A stretch of DNA of 47,445 nt from the NCBI GenBank assembly GCA_030433135.1, contig JAUILF010000007.1, positions 1-47,445 on the forward strand, in the 5' to 3' direction. The translations under genes and the position numbers were made by a program. This DNA comes from Bacteroidia bacterium. Its GTDB lineage: Bacteria > Bacteroidota > Bacteroidia > Chitinophagales > Saprospiraceae. Shown in pieces: positions 31,047-40,144 of this stretch. Numbering within the stretch: position 1 is the stretch's first letter; each line of letters starts with the position of its first letter. Under the pieces are notes generated by a model that did not search any database, was not told the origin of the DNA, and saw only the letters and a program-made list of their open reading frames with translations.

Positions 31047-31975
31047 TCTTCTGCCACGCACAACAATTGGGCGTTATGATATCGTCATATATCAAAGAGA
31101 GTATGTTGATTTTTACCTGCTGCCTGGTGGCTAATGTCGGTACCAGCCAGGTTGTTTTTCCATCTGATCCGGGTGAGGCTGAGTTTATTACACAGGATAT
31201 TGGCAGATTTTGGATGGCTTTTGATGAGCTTCATCTGGGTGGAAACCCTTTCAGAGAATACCTGGATAACGGTAGTATCGGGTTAAAAGATTTCATCCCA
31301 AACCGGATTGAAAGTGCGAGAAACCTGAAGAAAGTCGTGAAAAAAAATGTGGCCCATTATGAAAAGATAAGGGAGCATTCACTTATGGTTGATCAGTTTG
31401 TCCCTGATATCAAACAGGCCTACCAGTCTTTCAAGACATTATATGAAGAGGCAGTTTTTCCCCCTACTTATTTTGTGGTGGGTGCCATGAACTCCGGAGG
31501 GACATCTACCTCAAATGGTCTGATCATAGGAGTGGAGCTTCAGGATAAAATAGAGAATGTTCCGTTTATTGTTGCTCACGAATTAATTCACTTTAATCAG
31601 CATTATCCGATCAAGAGATACACTTTGTTGGAGCAAAGTATTAAGGAAGGCAGTGCTGACTTTATAGGTGAAATAATATCGGGAAGGAATATTAATGAAC
31701 TTGCATTTAACTACGGAAATAATCATGAAGAAGAATTATGCAGGGAATTTGTTGAAATAATGGACGGTCACAATTTTCATGGTTGGCTTTATGGCAGTAG
31801 AGGAAAAAAAGAAGGCAGACCTAATGATCTGGGCTACTGGATTGGATATAGAATTTGTGCTGCTTATTACCAAAAGGCTACAGACAAGAAGCAAGCCCTG
31901 ATCGATATTTTAACGATTTCCGATTTTTCAAATTTCCTGGATCAGAGTGGTTATCTGGCAAACTTTCTGAATTAG
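31043..31975 (+). CDS. Exported HExxH metallopeptidase-like protein (DUF2268-like)
   Basis: 310 aa (alternative Met at 31076); hydrophobic N-terminus, VAHELIHFNQHYP zinc-site motif and downstream EGSADFIGE as candidate third ligand. ATGA overlap with the upstream gene. Confidence 0.7.
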   Translation: MIFCHAQQLGVMISSYIKESMLIFTCCLVANVGTSQVVFPSDPGEAEFITQDIGRFWMAFDELHLGGNPFREYLDNGSIGLKDFIPNRIESARNLKKVVKKNVAHYEKIREHSLMVDQFVPDIKQAYQSFKTLYEEAVFPPTYFVVGAMNSGGTSTSNGLIIGVELQDKIENVPFIVAHELIHFNQHYPIKRYTLLEQSIKEGSADFIGEIISGRNINELAFNYGNNHEEELCREFVEIMDGHNFHGWLYGSRGKKEGRPNDLGYWIGYRICAAYYQKATDKKQALIDILTISDFSNFLDQSGYLANFLN

Positions 31976-31990
31976 ATATATTTAACAGCC

Positions 31991-32887
31991 GTGAAGTACA
32001 AGGTTACACATATTACTAAGTATCGCTACGAATTTCCGGCTACACTATGCCATAATCTGATTTGCCAGGGCCCGGGAAATCACCCCTTTCAGAAAGTACT
32101 ACAATACCAATGTTCTATAGATCCCGAGCCACATTTGCGGCAGACCCGTCAGGATTTTTTCGACAATCAAATCGTTTATTTTTCTATTGAGCGCAGTCAC
32201 TCTCAGCTACAGGTCAAGGTTAATAGTGAGGTGGAATTATCTAAGCCGGACTGGATGGATATTAATCCGGAAGAAACCAAGCCATGGGAGGAAGTGGTAG
32301 ATTGGCTACATACTACCAAAGCCATGAATGACACAAGGCAATTTTATCTCGAGTCTCCCCATGTTTCTTTTCACGATGAAATCAAGGCCTTTGCCCTGGA
32401 GTCTTTTTCACCAGGGCGTCCGATAATGGCTGCTGCCTGGGATCTTACTGAGAGGTTGTATAAAGAGTTTGACTTTACGCCCGGCTTTACAGAAATCAGT
32501 ACACCGGTTGGGACTGTCTTTAAATACCGAAAAGGAGTATGTCAGGATTTTGCTCATCTGGCACTTTCGTGTCTGCGATCCTTAGGCTTGAGTGCCCGCT
32601 ATATCAGTGGATACATCGAGACTATTCCACCGCCGGGTAAACCCAAGCTCGTTGGTGCCGATGCCTCTCATGCTTGGATAGCACTTTTCGTTCCCGACCT
32701 GGGGTGGGTTGAATACGATGCAACCAATAAATTATTAGTGAGCGATCAGCACATTCGTGTTGCCTATGGCCGTGATTTTTCAGATGTTGTCCCATTGAAA
32801 GGAATCGTATATAGCGGCGGAGAACAAGAGATGAAGGTGAGTGTCGATGTGAAGAGACTACTTTCAAATGGCACAACCGCTGACTGA
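31991..32887 (+). CDS. Transglutaminase-like family protein
   Basis: 298 aa; N-terminal MKYKVTHITKYRYEFPATLCHNLI; Cys/His/Asp: GVCQDFAHL, ASHAWIALF, EYDATN. Start codon is GTG at 31991. Confidence 0.9.
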   Translation: MKYKVTHITKYRYEFPATLCHNLICQGPGNHPFQKVLQYQCSIDPEPHLRQTRQDFFDNQIVYFSIERSHSQLQVKVNSEVELSKPDWMDINPEETKPWEEVVDWLHTTKAMNDTRQFYLESPHVSFHDEIKAFALESFSPGRPIMAAAWDLTERLYKEFDFTPGFTEISTPVGTVFKYRKGVCQDFAHLALSCLRSLGLSARYISGYIETIPPPGKPKLVGADASHAWIALFVPDLGWVEYDATNKLLVSDQHIRVAYGRDFSDVVPLKGIVYSGGEQEMKVSVDVKRLLSNGTTAD

Positions 32888-32896
32888 TATTCTATC

Positions 32897-33877
32897 TTAT
32901 TCTGAAGTCTGTTCCTGATATTGATCCTGAGACATTTCGTGATGAAAAAATGTTTCCTGAATCGCGTCATTGACTTCATTAATATGTTTTTGCAGGTCAT
33001 CGATGAATTCGTGCAGGCCCTGTCCAATCACCTCATCAATCCGTTTGTATTCAAGATGTGACTTCAGGCTGCCCAACGTTCTTTCAGCCTCATTACTGTA
33101 GCCCATACGATTTCCGGAAATATCATGTAATGCCGTCTGTGCCTGTGTAAGACAGTGCAGTACGGATCTGGCAAAATATCGGTCGAGGATAAGAAATTCG
33201 GCAATATCATTAGTTTTGATGGTACCATATACTTTACGGTACATGTCATACGCACTGACAGATTTTAAGAGGGATCCCCATTGGACCAGATCTATGGTTG
33301 AACCCACAGCCCTGGTATGAGGTAATAGTATATGATATTTTACATCCAGTACCCGCAATGTCTTGTCGGCTCGTTCGAGGTACTGACCAATGGCACGAAA
33401 ATTCCAGCCTTCGTTACGGGAAATAGTGGAATCAAAAATACCATACAGTAGTTGACACCCCCGTTTGACCTCATTAAAAAATGTTCGAGGATCGTTTTCG
33501 AGTACATTTTCTATATCTCTCTCTTCTTTGATATAATAGTACAGGTTATTGATTTGTTCCCAGAGCTCCTTGGTTATCTCTGGCCGAATCTGTCTTGCAT
33601 TTTCACGGGCTTTTATGATGCAGTTGCGAATGGAGTTTGGGTTTTCCAGGTCAAAACTGAGAAAGGAAACTACATTGGTCTTATTGACCTGACCGTAATG
33701 TTCCTGGTATAATTCGTAATCACCAGTCGTAATAATTAATGGTTCCCATTGCTCTGGTGTTCCCGGAGCCATTTCCAGAGATAAATTGTAATTGACATCG
33801 ATAAACCGTGCATAGTTTTCGGCCCTCTCGATATACCGGCTCATCCAATAAATGGAATTTGCGGTTCTACTCAGCAT
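32897..33877 (-). CDS. Alpha-E domain protein
   Basis: 326 aa; MLSRTANSIYWMSRYIERAENYARFIDVNYNL; collinear with the C-half of the 28476-31046 protein. Confidence 0.9.
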   Translation of the reverse strand: MLSRTANSIYWMSRYIERAENYARFIDVNYNLSLEMAPGTPEQWEPLIITTGDYELYQEHYGQVNKTNVVSFLSFDLENPNSIRNCIIKARENARQIRPEITKELWEQINNLYYYIKEERDIENVLENDPRTFFNEVKRGCQLLYGIFDSTISRNEGWNFRAIGQYLERADKTLRVLDVKYHILLPHTRAVGSTIDLVQWGSLLKSVSAYDMYRKVYGTIKTNDIAEFLILDRYFARSVLHCLTQAQTALHDISGNRMGYSNEAERTLGSLKSHLEYKRIDEVIGQGLHEFIDDLQKHINEVNDAIQETFFHHEMSQDQYQEQTSE

Positions 33878-33898
33878 TTAAGTTTGTTTTTCTTTTTG

Positions 33899-35332
33899 TT
33901 AATAAAGTACCCAGGTATCCTTGCTTCCTCCTCCCTGAGAAGAGTTAACTACCAGGGATCCTTTCTTTAACGCCACCCGGGTCAGCGCTCCTGGTATAAT
34001 TTTGATGTCTTCACCAAAGAGGATATAGGGACGAAGGTCAACATGTCTTCCCTCCGGTTGTCCATCTATCATGGTTGGCACTCTGGAAAGAGAAATGGTT
34101 GGCTGGGCAATATATTTATGGGGCTGATCCAGGATTTTTTGTTTGAATTCATTTTGTTCTTCCCTGGTGGATTTTGGACCTATTAACATTCCATAGCCAC
34201 CTGATCCATCAGTTTTCTTTACCACCAATTGGTCAATGTTGTCGAGTACGTATTGTTTTTCGTCTTCTCTGGAACACAGGTATGTGTCGACATTTTTGAG
34301 AATAATATCCTCATTCAGATAATATTTGATGATATCGGGTACATAAGCATAAATGGCTTTATCATCCGCAACGCCATTGCCAGGTGCATTGGCCAGGGCT
34401 ACATTGCCTTTACTGTATGCATCAAAAATACCGGGTACACCCAACAATGAATCCTTCCGAAAAGTAAGTGGGTCCAGAAAGTCATCATCAATTCTCCGGT
34501 ATATCACATCGACTCTCTCTAGTCCCCGGATTGTCTTCATAAATACAAATCCGTCCTTGACCAGCAAATCACTTCCTTCCACCAGCTCTACGGCCATTTG
34601 CTGTGCTAAATATGAATGCTCAAAGTAAGCCGAGTTATAAATGCCTGGAGTTAGTACAGCTATAGTGGGTGATGTTAAATCTGAAAGGTGGGCAAGTGTC
34701 TTGCGCAATTCCATGGCATAATCGGTGACCGGCCTTACGCGCAGTTGTTCAAAAACATCCGGGAATGTTCTTTTCAGAATTTCCCTGTTTTCCAGCATAT
34801 AAGATACTCCCGATGGACATCTGAGATTATCCTCCAAAACTCTAAATTCACCATTAGCATCCCTGATCAGGTCTGTGCCAATAATGTGACACCAGATTTT
34901 TCGAGGCACATCTAGACCAACGCATTGTTTCAAAAAAGATGGACAGTCCAGGATCAGGTGCTCGGGAATAATCTTGTCTTTGAGGATCTTTTGATCATGA
35001 TAGATGTCTTCCAGAAATAAATTAAGTGCATAAATCCTTTGCCGGAGGCCTCGTTCCATCATGCTCCATTCTTCACCTGTAATAATTCGCGGAACAAGGT
35101 CCAGTGGCAAGATCCTTTCAATACCCTGATCGTCACTGTAAACGTTGAATGTCATACCGATCGATCTTTGAGCCCTGTCACTGGCGTATTGAAGTTGTTT
35201 CATGCGTTCACGACTCATGGCTTCAAACTTCTTTCTGAGAAGTTGAAACCCGGGTCTTACCTGCCCAGAAGTATCAAACATTTCATCATAAAATGTCTCT
35301 ACTTCGTAATGCGAGAAATCAATGCTCGACAT
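33899..35332 (-). CDS. Circularly permuted type 2 ATP-grasp protein
   Basis: 477 aa; FNVYSDDQGIERILPLDLVPRII, NLRCPSGVSYMLENR, TIRGLERVDVIYRRIDDDFLDPL, VVKKTDGSGGYGMLIGP. Confidence 0.92.
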   Translation of the reverse strand: MSSIDFSHYEVETFYDEMFDTSGQVRPGFQLLRKKFEAMSRERMKQLQYASDRAQRSIGMTFNVYSDDQGIERILPLDLVPRIITGEEWSMMERGLRQRIYALNLFLEDIYHDQKILKDKIIPEHLILDCPSFLKQCVGLDVPRKIWCHIIGTDLIRDANGEFRVLEDNLRCPSGVSYMLENREILKRTFPDVFEQLRVRPVTDYAMELRKTLAHLSDLTSPTIAVLTPGIYNSAYFEHSYLAQQMAVELVEGSDLLVKDGFVFMKTIRGLERVDVIYRRIDDDFLDPLTFRKDSLLGVPGIFDAYSKGNVALANAPGNGVADDKAIYAYVPDIIKYYLNEDIILKNVDTYLCSREDEKQYVLDNIDQLVVKKTDGSGGYGMLIGPKSTREEQNEFKQKILDQPHKYIAQPTISLSRVPTMIDGQPEGRHVDLRPYILFGEDIKIIPGALTRVALKKGSLVVNSSQGGGSKDTWVLY

Positions 35333-35655
35333 ATATATTTTCCTGGATTTTTGTTCAATTAAGGAATTGGATACTCTTATCTATATCGGACTGACTTATC
35401 CGATCATCACCACTTCTTAATATAGACATTTTTTGCAGAAGAGTCAGTTCGATCACTTTCTAAATGACTTCTGGAGGCCATGGAAGATGGGTTGGGTTTC
35501 AAGATTGAAGATGGCTGTTTCCGGGCAGATGAAGTCGGCTTTGACACTCGGCCTTCAGGGCTAATCAGTGCGATTTTTGTGATATTACTTGTTTGGAAAT
35601 CACATTTTTTCCTCAAAAAGTGATACCAGGCAATAGTGGAACCCGGCGTGGAAGT

Positions 35656-36648
35656 TCATAATTCGGCCAGGTAAATAGAGTCCGTCAAACCCTGTAAAAA
35701 GGAGATCAATTGCTTTTCTTCCTCCTCACTCAATATAAAGGACTTCAATTTGTCACTTTGCGTAGTTGTTGGATCCTGTCCTGCTTTCTGGTAATGAGTA
35801 AGTACCTCCTCCAGAGTCTGGAGGCTGCCATCATGCATATAGGGTGCTGTAATGGCAATATTTCTGAGACTGGGCACGCGAAATTTTCCCAAATCGACCG
35901 AATCAAGGGTGATGAGTGACCTGCCCGGATCTTCATATACCTGGTAGAGTCCATTGTTTTCAAACTGATTGTTGGTCAGGTTAAATCCGGAATGACAAGA
36001 CGTGCAGTTTAGTCTTTCACTTCTGAAGAGCTCCAACCCTTTCTGTGCGCCAGGAGATAGTGCTGTGGAATCCCCCTGCATGAAATGATCGTATGGTGAG
36101 TCGCTACTGATCAGTGTACGCACAAAACTAGCCAGAGAACGGGTAATTACGTATGCATCAAGATTTCTACCATAGGCAGTCATGGCCATCTTCTGATAAT
36201 GTCTATCTTTTTCCAGCCGCTTCACCAGTTTTTGAATTGGTATGCCCATCTCATTTTCATCTTCAATCGGAACCAGTGGTTGTAGTTCGAGACTGCGGAC
36301 TCCACCATCTTTGTTGATCAGGTCCAGATAAGCTGCGTTGAGTATGGAAGGTGAGTTCCGATTTCCCATTCGGCCATGAATTCCGGGAGAGATCGCTTTC
36401 CCATCAGTAAAAGCAAGCTCCGGAAGGTGGCAACTGCGACAGGAAATACTGCTGTCCAGCGAGAGGGATTTGTCAAAAAACAATCTTTGGCCCAATTCCA
36501 CCCTTGCCGTGGTGGGTACATTATCTTCCGGAATCTTCATTTCCGGAAAATAATCAGGAACTTTAATCTCAAATGAGGGCTCCTGGCAACCGGGCCATAT
36601 GATCAGTATGATACCGAATATTGTCAGCCAACTATGCATATTGCTCAC
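35656..36648 (-). CDS. Di-haem cytochrome c peroxidase / MauG-like protein
   Basis: 330 aa; two haem-c motifs CRSCH and CTSCH; FRVPSLRNIAITAPYMHDGSLQTLEEVLTHY. Confidence 0.9.
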   Translation of the reverse strand: MSNMHSWLTIFGIILIIWPGCQEPSFEIKVPDYFPEMKIPEDNVPTTARVELGQRLFFDKSLSLDSSISCRSCHLPELAFTDGKAISPGIHGRMGNRNSPSILNAAYLDLINKDGGVRSLELQPLVPIEDENEMGIPIQKLVKRLEKDRHYQKMAMTAYGRNLDAYVITRSLASFVRTLISSDSPYDHFMQGDSTALSPGAQKGLELFRSERLNCTSCHSGFNLTNNQFENNGLYQVYEDPGRSLITLDSVDLGKFRVPSLRNIAITAPYMHDGSLQTLEEVLTHYQKAGQDPTTTQSDKLKSFILSEEEEKQLISFLQGLTDSIYLAEL

Positions 36649-37385
36649 TCCAGGGTGAGTGCATTTCCCAGGTTTTCGTGGAGTAGCTCAGCCAGTGGGA
36701 GGTTGTTTCCGGTATGAGTATCCAATTCAGTACTCAGGTCTACTCCTGTAAAGAAAGTAGCCAGATCGAAAGAAAAGGTCAGGGTATTTTCTCCTCCTTC
36801 CAGGTCAATTTGGGTAGTGAGGTCGAAGTTCTTCAGCATAGGGTCTGATCCCAGGTGGTAGGCCACTCCGGTTTCCGTTACGCCGTCCCCGTCTGTATCT
36901 GTATTTCCATCCATTCTTAAGAACTTATATCCGGTATTCCAGTTCCAATGCATAGCCGGGTCCTGTATGCCCAGTGGATCGTTACTCGGTCTCGACGTAA
37001 AATCAGTTTCACTCTGAGAGTTGGTCGTCGGGTCTACACCGACAAAAAAACGTGCTTTGGAAATGTCACTGACTTCGATTTCGCCATTGAGAGTGGCTGT
37101 GTTGTCCAGGCCTGCCAGGAGATATTGGTTTTGCAGTCCGATTGTCGTACCATTTGCCTGTTCGAGTTCGATGCCACCGATATAGAAATTGGCTACATCG
37201 AAGCTGACGGTAGTTCCATTAATGGTATAGTCTTTCCCTAATTCAAGTGATTCACCATCAACGTGGAAATCAAAAGCAAAGGCCAGGGTTGCCATATCCG
37301 GTTCACTATCGTTGTCTTTGGAGCAAGCTAGACCAAAAAGAGCCAGAATGATTGCTAAGCTGAAGTATTTTATTGCAGGTTTCAT
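36645..37385 (-). CDS. MbnP-like lipoprotein (paralogue 1)
   Basis: 246 aa; lipobox FGLACSKD, VANFYIGGIEL, DPAMHWNWNTGYKFLRMDG, GVAYHLGSD, DTHTGNNLPLAELLHENLGNAL. Confidence 0.8.
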   Translation of the reverse strand: MKPAIKYFSLAIILALFGLACSKDNDSEPDMATLAFAFDFHVDGESLELGKDYTINGTTVSFDVANFYIGGIELEQANGTTIGLQNQYLLAGLDNTATLNGEIEVSDISKARFFVGVDPTTNSQSETDFTSRPSNDPLGIQDPAMHWNWNTGYKFLRMDGNTDTDGDGVTETGVAYHLGSDPMLKNFDLTTQIDLEGGENTLTFSFDLATFFTGVDLSTELDTHTGNNLPLAELLHENLGNALTLE

Positions 37386-37386
37386 A

Positions 37387-38127
37387 TTATTCAGTGGTTG
37401 TATATATGCTGTTGGATAAATTTCGTGCCAATTCTGTTGCAGCCGGTAATTGACTCAGGCTGTGCAATTGTGGATTGGCTTCAATGTCGTATATCTGATC
37501 TCCTTCAAAAGCGGATTTCAGATCAAATATGATATCGATTGTACCTCCAGTGGTGGATACCGGTAAGTTGATTTCCTGCATGACTTCATTGGATCCCAGG
37601 TGGAGGGCTATTCCGGTTTCAGCTTCCCCATCATTGTCAAGATCAATCCAGCCTTCTATTTTGGCAAAGATATAGCTGTCCCAGGCTACCCAGTATTCTC
37701 CCGGGCGGGCAAGGGGATGGCCACTGGCATAATCAGCCGGAACACTTTGGTTTTGGCTTTCTGTCAGACCCATGTTGAAAGAGATTTCCTCTATCTTACT
37801 CACATCAACTTTGTCGGTGCGGTACTGAAAGCCTTCCATCGAACTACTCAGATCGGTGTGACTGGAGGTGAGATTGACAAAGTCCACAGGCTCGATTTCC
37901 TGCACATCCTCAGAGGAACGGTACGTCAGGTCAGAAAGGTAGAAACTAAACCGGGTGAACTGAATCGTTTTTCCATCAGGATATGCGTAGTCCTGAAACA
38001 TGACCAGTGGTTCGCCTCCATATTCCAGTTTGAAGATGAGACTAACATTAGTTTTGTCGTCTTCATCACAGCTCCCGAATGTCAAGATTGCCATGAACAA
38101 GAAAGCCCATTTTAAGGTTTGACTCAT
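37387..38127 (-). CDS. MbnP-like protein, diverged (paralogue 2)
   Basis: 246 aa; same layout: FSFYLSDLTY, GEYWVAWDSYIFAKIEGWIDLDNDGEAETGIALHLGSNEVM. Confidence 0.7.
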   Translation of the reverse strand: MSQTLKWAFLFMAILTFGSCDEDDKTNVSLIFKLEYGGEPLVMFQDYAYPDGKTIQFTRFSFYLSDLTYRSSEDVQEIEPVDFVNLTSSHTDLSSSMEGFQYRTDKVDVSKIEEISFNMGLTESQNQSVPADYASGHPLARPGEYWVAWDSYIFAKIEGWIDLDNDGEAETGIALHLGSNEVMQEINLPVSTTGGTIDIIFDLKSAFEGDQIYDIEANPQLHSLSQLPAATELARNLSNSIYTTTE

Positions 38128-38227
38128 AGTTCTATCCGATTAAGACAACAACGCTAGCCACATGGGGTTAGTATTATTTATGAGAGTATTTACGTTAGTA
38201 AAGATGGAAACAAACGGCACCTGTTAA

Positions 38228-39313
38228 ATGTTTGCGAAAGTTGCTACCATAATATTGATTGCAACAGTGCTTTTCTCTTCCTGTAAAAAAGACAAGGGAG
38301 GCGACCTGGAGGACATTCCCTATAGCCCTGTGGAAGTAGATATTGTACCACCGGTGGGATTTCCCGCGATGTCCATTCCAGCGGACAATCCTACGACCAG
38401 AGAAGGGGTTTCATTGGGGCGAAGACTTTTTTTTGATCCCATACTTTCGGATGATTTTTCCATGTCCTGTTCCTCCTGTCATTTGCCTGGAGGTAGTTTT
38501 ACTGATCAGTTGGCTGTGAGTAATGGGATAGATGGTATTCCCGGCCGAAGGAGTTCCATGTCTCTGCTTAATATTGGATTTGCAGACAATGGCCTGTTTT
38601 GGGATGGAAGGGTGGAGACTTTGGAAGAACAGGCCTTGATACCGGTGGAGGATCCTATAGAGTTGCATACCACCTGGCCTACGGTGATAGAACGATTAAG
38701 AGACGACGATATCTATCCTGAATTATTTCGTGTGGCTTTTGGTATTAAGGATCGATCAGAAATTACTAAAGAACTAGCTGCCAGGGCAATGGCACAATTT
38801 GAGCGGACACTGATCAGCAGTGGCAATTCCAAATACGATCGTTGGATCCGAAATGAGGTGGAAATGACGGACGAAGAATATCTGGGAATGGTCTTGTTTT
38901 TTGATCAGGATCCAACAATTACGGATGCCGAGTGCGGGCATTGTCACAATGCTCCCTTATTTACGACCAATGAATATTTCAATAATGGTATTGAAGACAC
39001 GGACAACCTCAATGGATTTCCTGATGAGGGTAGGGGGGAAGTGACCGGCGATCAATTTGATAATGGTCGTTTCAGAGCACCCACTTTGAGAAATATACAG
39101 TTTACTGCTCCCTATATGCATGATGGCAGATTTAATACATTGGAGGAAGTAATTGATCATTATGATTCGGGAGGTCATTTTCAACCCAATAAAGATCCTC
39201 TAATTCGTCCCCTGGGATTACTTCCTTATGAAAAGGAAGCCCTGATTGCTTTTATCAATGCACTCTCAGATACTACTTTCCTGGAAAATCCAGAGCATCA
39301 GAGTCCCTTTTAG
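38228..39313 (+). CDS. Di-haem cytochrome c peroxidase / MauG-like lipoprotein
   Basis: 361 aa; lipobox LFSSCKKD; haem-c motifs CSSCH and CGHCH; FRAPTLRNIQFTAPYMHDGRFNTLEEVIDHYDSGG. Confidence 0.9.
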   Translation: MFAKVATIILIATVLFSSCKKDKGGDLEDIPYSPVEVDIVPPVGFPAMSIPADNPTTREGVSLGRRLFFDPILSDDFSMSCSSCHLPGGSFTDQLAVSNGIDGIPGRRSSMSLLNIGFADNGLFWDGRVETLEEQALIPVEDPIELHTTWPTVIERLRDDDIYPELFRVAFGIKDRSEITKELAARAMAQFERTLISSGNSKYDRWIRNEVEMTDEEYLGMVLFFDQDPTITDAECGHCHNAPLFTTNEYFNNGIEDTDNLNGFPDEGRGEVTGDQFDNGRFRAPTLRNIQFTAPYMHDGRFNTLEEVIDHYDSGGHFQPNKDPLIRPLGLLPYEKEALIAFINALSDTTFLENPEHQSPF

Positions 39314-39386
39314 TCTGAATTAAGAATTTCCCTCAGAAATTCATATTCTGTAATTGCGATAATTCGAAATGAAACCAGGCGATATC

Positions 39387-39705
39387 TGTAGCTTGCAACT
39401 ACAAACCGATCGTGTTTGGCCGAATACTGAAGACTCTCGGTTGAAGGGTTGCTTTGCTAGACTAGTTCTGAGAAGATTGGGCTAAAGCCCTCTTGTTTAT
39501 GGCCTATTAACCGGCCGCTAAAGCAGCCGGTAATGAAGTTGAAGGATTGCTTTGCTAGACTGGTTCAGGGAAAATTGGGCTAAAACCCTCTTGTCTATGG
39601 CCTACTAACCGGCCGCTAAAGCAGCCGATAGTTTGAGGTGTGGTATTGAAGCTATCTCCTACAGCAATAGACACCGTTGTTTGTAGCTTGCAACTACAAA
39701 CCGAT
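39387..39705. repeat. Intergenic repeat island: two ~92-bp imperfect direct repeats flanked by two copies of a 24-bp palindromic repeat
   Basis: TGTAGCTTGCAACTACAAACCGAT at 39387-39410 and 39682-39705. Copies of TTGAAGGnTTGCTTTGCTAGACT...GGGCTAAAnCCCTCTTGT...CCGGCCGCTAAAGCAGCCG at 39441-39532 and 39539-39629. Confidence 0.9.
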
Positions 39706-40080
39706 ATTATTCTGGTCAATTAGTGTTTTCATATGATCTATGTAGTTTGGTGTTTGTAGCTCCTACCAAATAGGAAAAAGGAACACGCCCATACGGGGCT
39801 CAGGATCAAAGTCCTGAATCCCAAAGCCTTTCAGGCTTACCATCCAAGTGCAAGTGGATTGATCTTAGGTCTTTTAGTTTGCAGGCCTGAAAGGTCTGGA
39901 CCTGGTAGAATGGGTCAACGCCCCATTTGAATGATGCCCAGTGTGTTGGCCTGTAAGGTCACGTTCAATTTTGGTGACTCAATGTTATCGCTAAATACAT
40001 AGTAGGCAACTACGGATTGTTATTGGAATGGCTTGACTATTTAACCCGAGGTGAATAGGAATTAATAGTATGATCACCAA

Positions 40081-40115
40081 AGAAAAAAAGAGGTCATTCA
40101 AATGAATAACCTCTT
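40081..40115 (-). terminator. Rho-independent terminator downstream of MbnP paralogue 3
   Basis: On the minus strand: AAGAGGTTATTCA-TT-TGAATGACCTCTT followed by TTTTTTCT. Confidence 0.85.
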
Positions 40116-40144
40116 CTCTGATTTGGGGGTGAATTCCTAAATTA

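Noticed and set aside
35407-35616. 69-aa ORF between the ATP-grasp and MauG-like genes
   Set aside because: Low-complexity Ser/Lys-rich translation, no signal peptide or family; intergenic DNA is a simpler explanation.
35599-35624. ATCACATTTTTTCCTCAAAAAGTGAT hairpin downstream of the MauG-like gene as a terminator
   Set aside because: The stem is largely A/T and there is no following U-tract on the minus strand; too weak to annotate.
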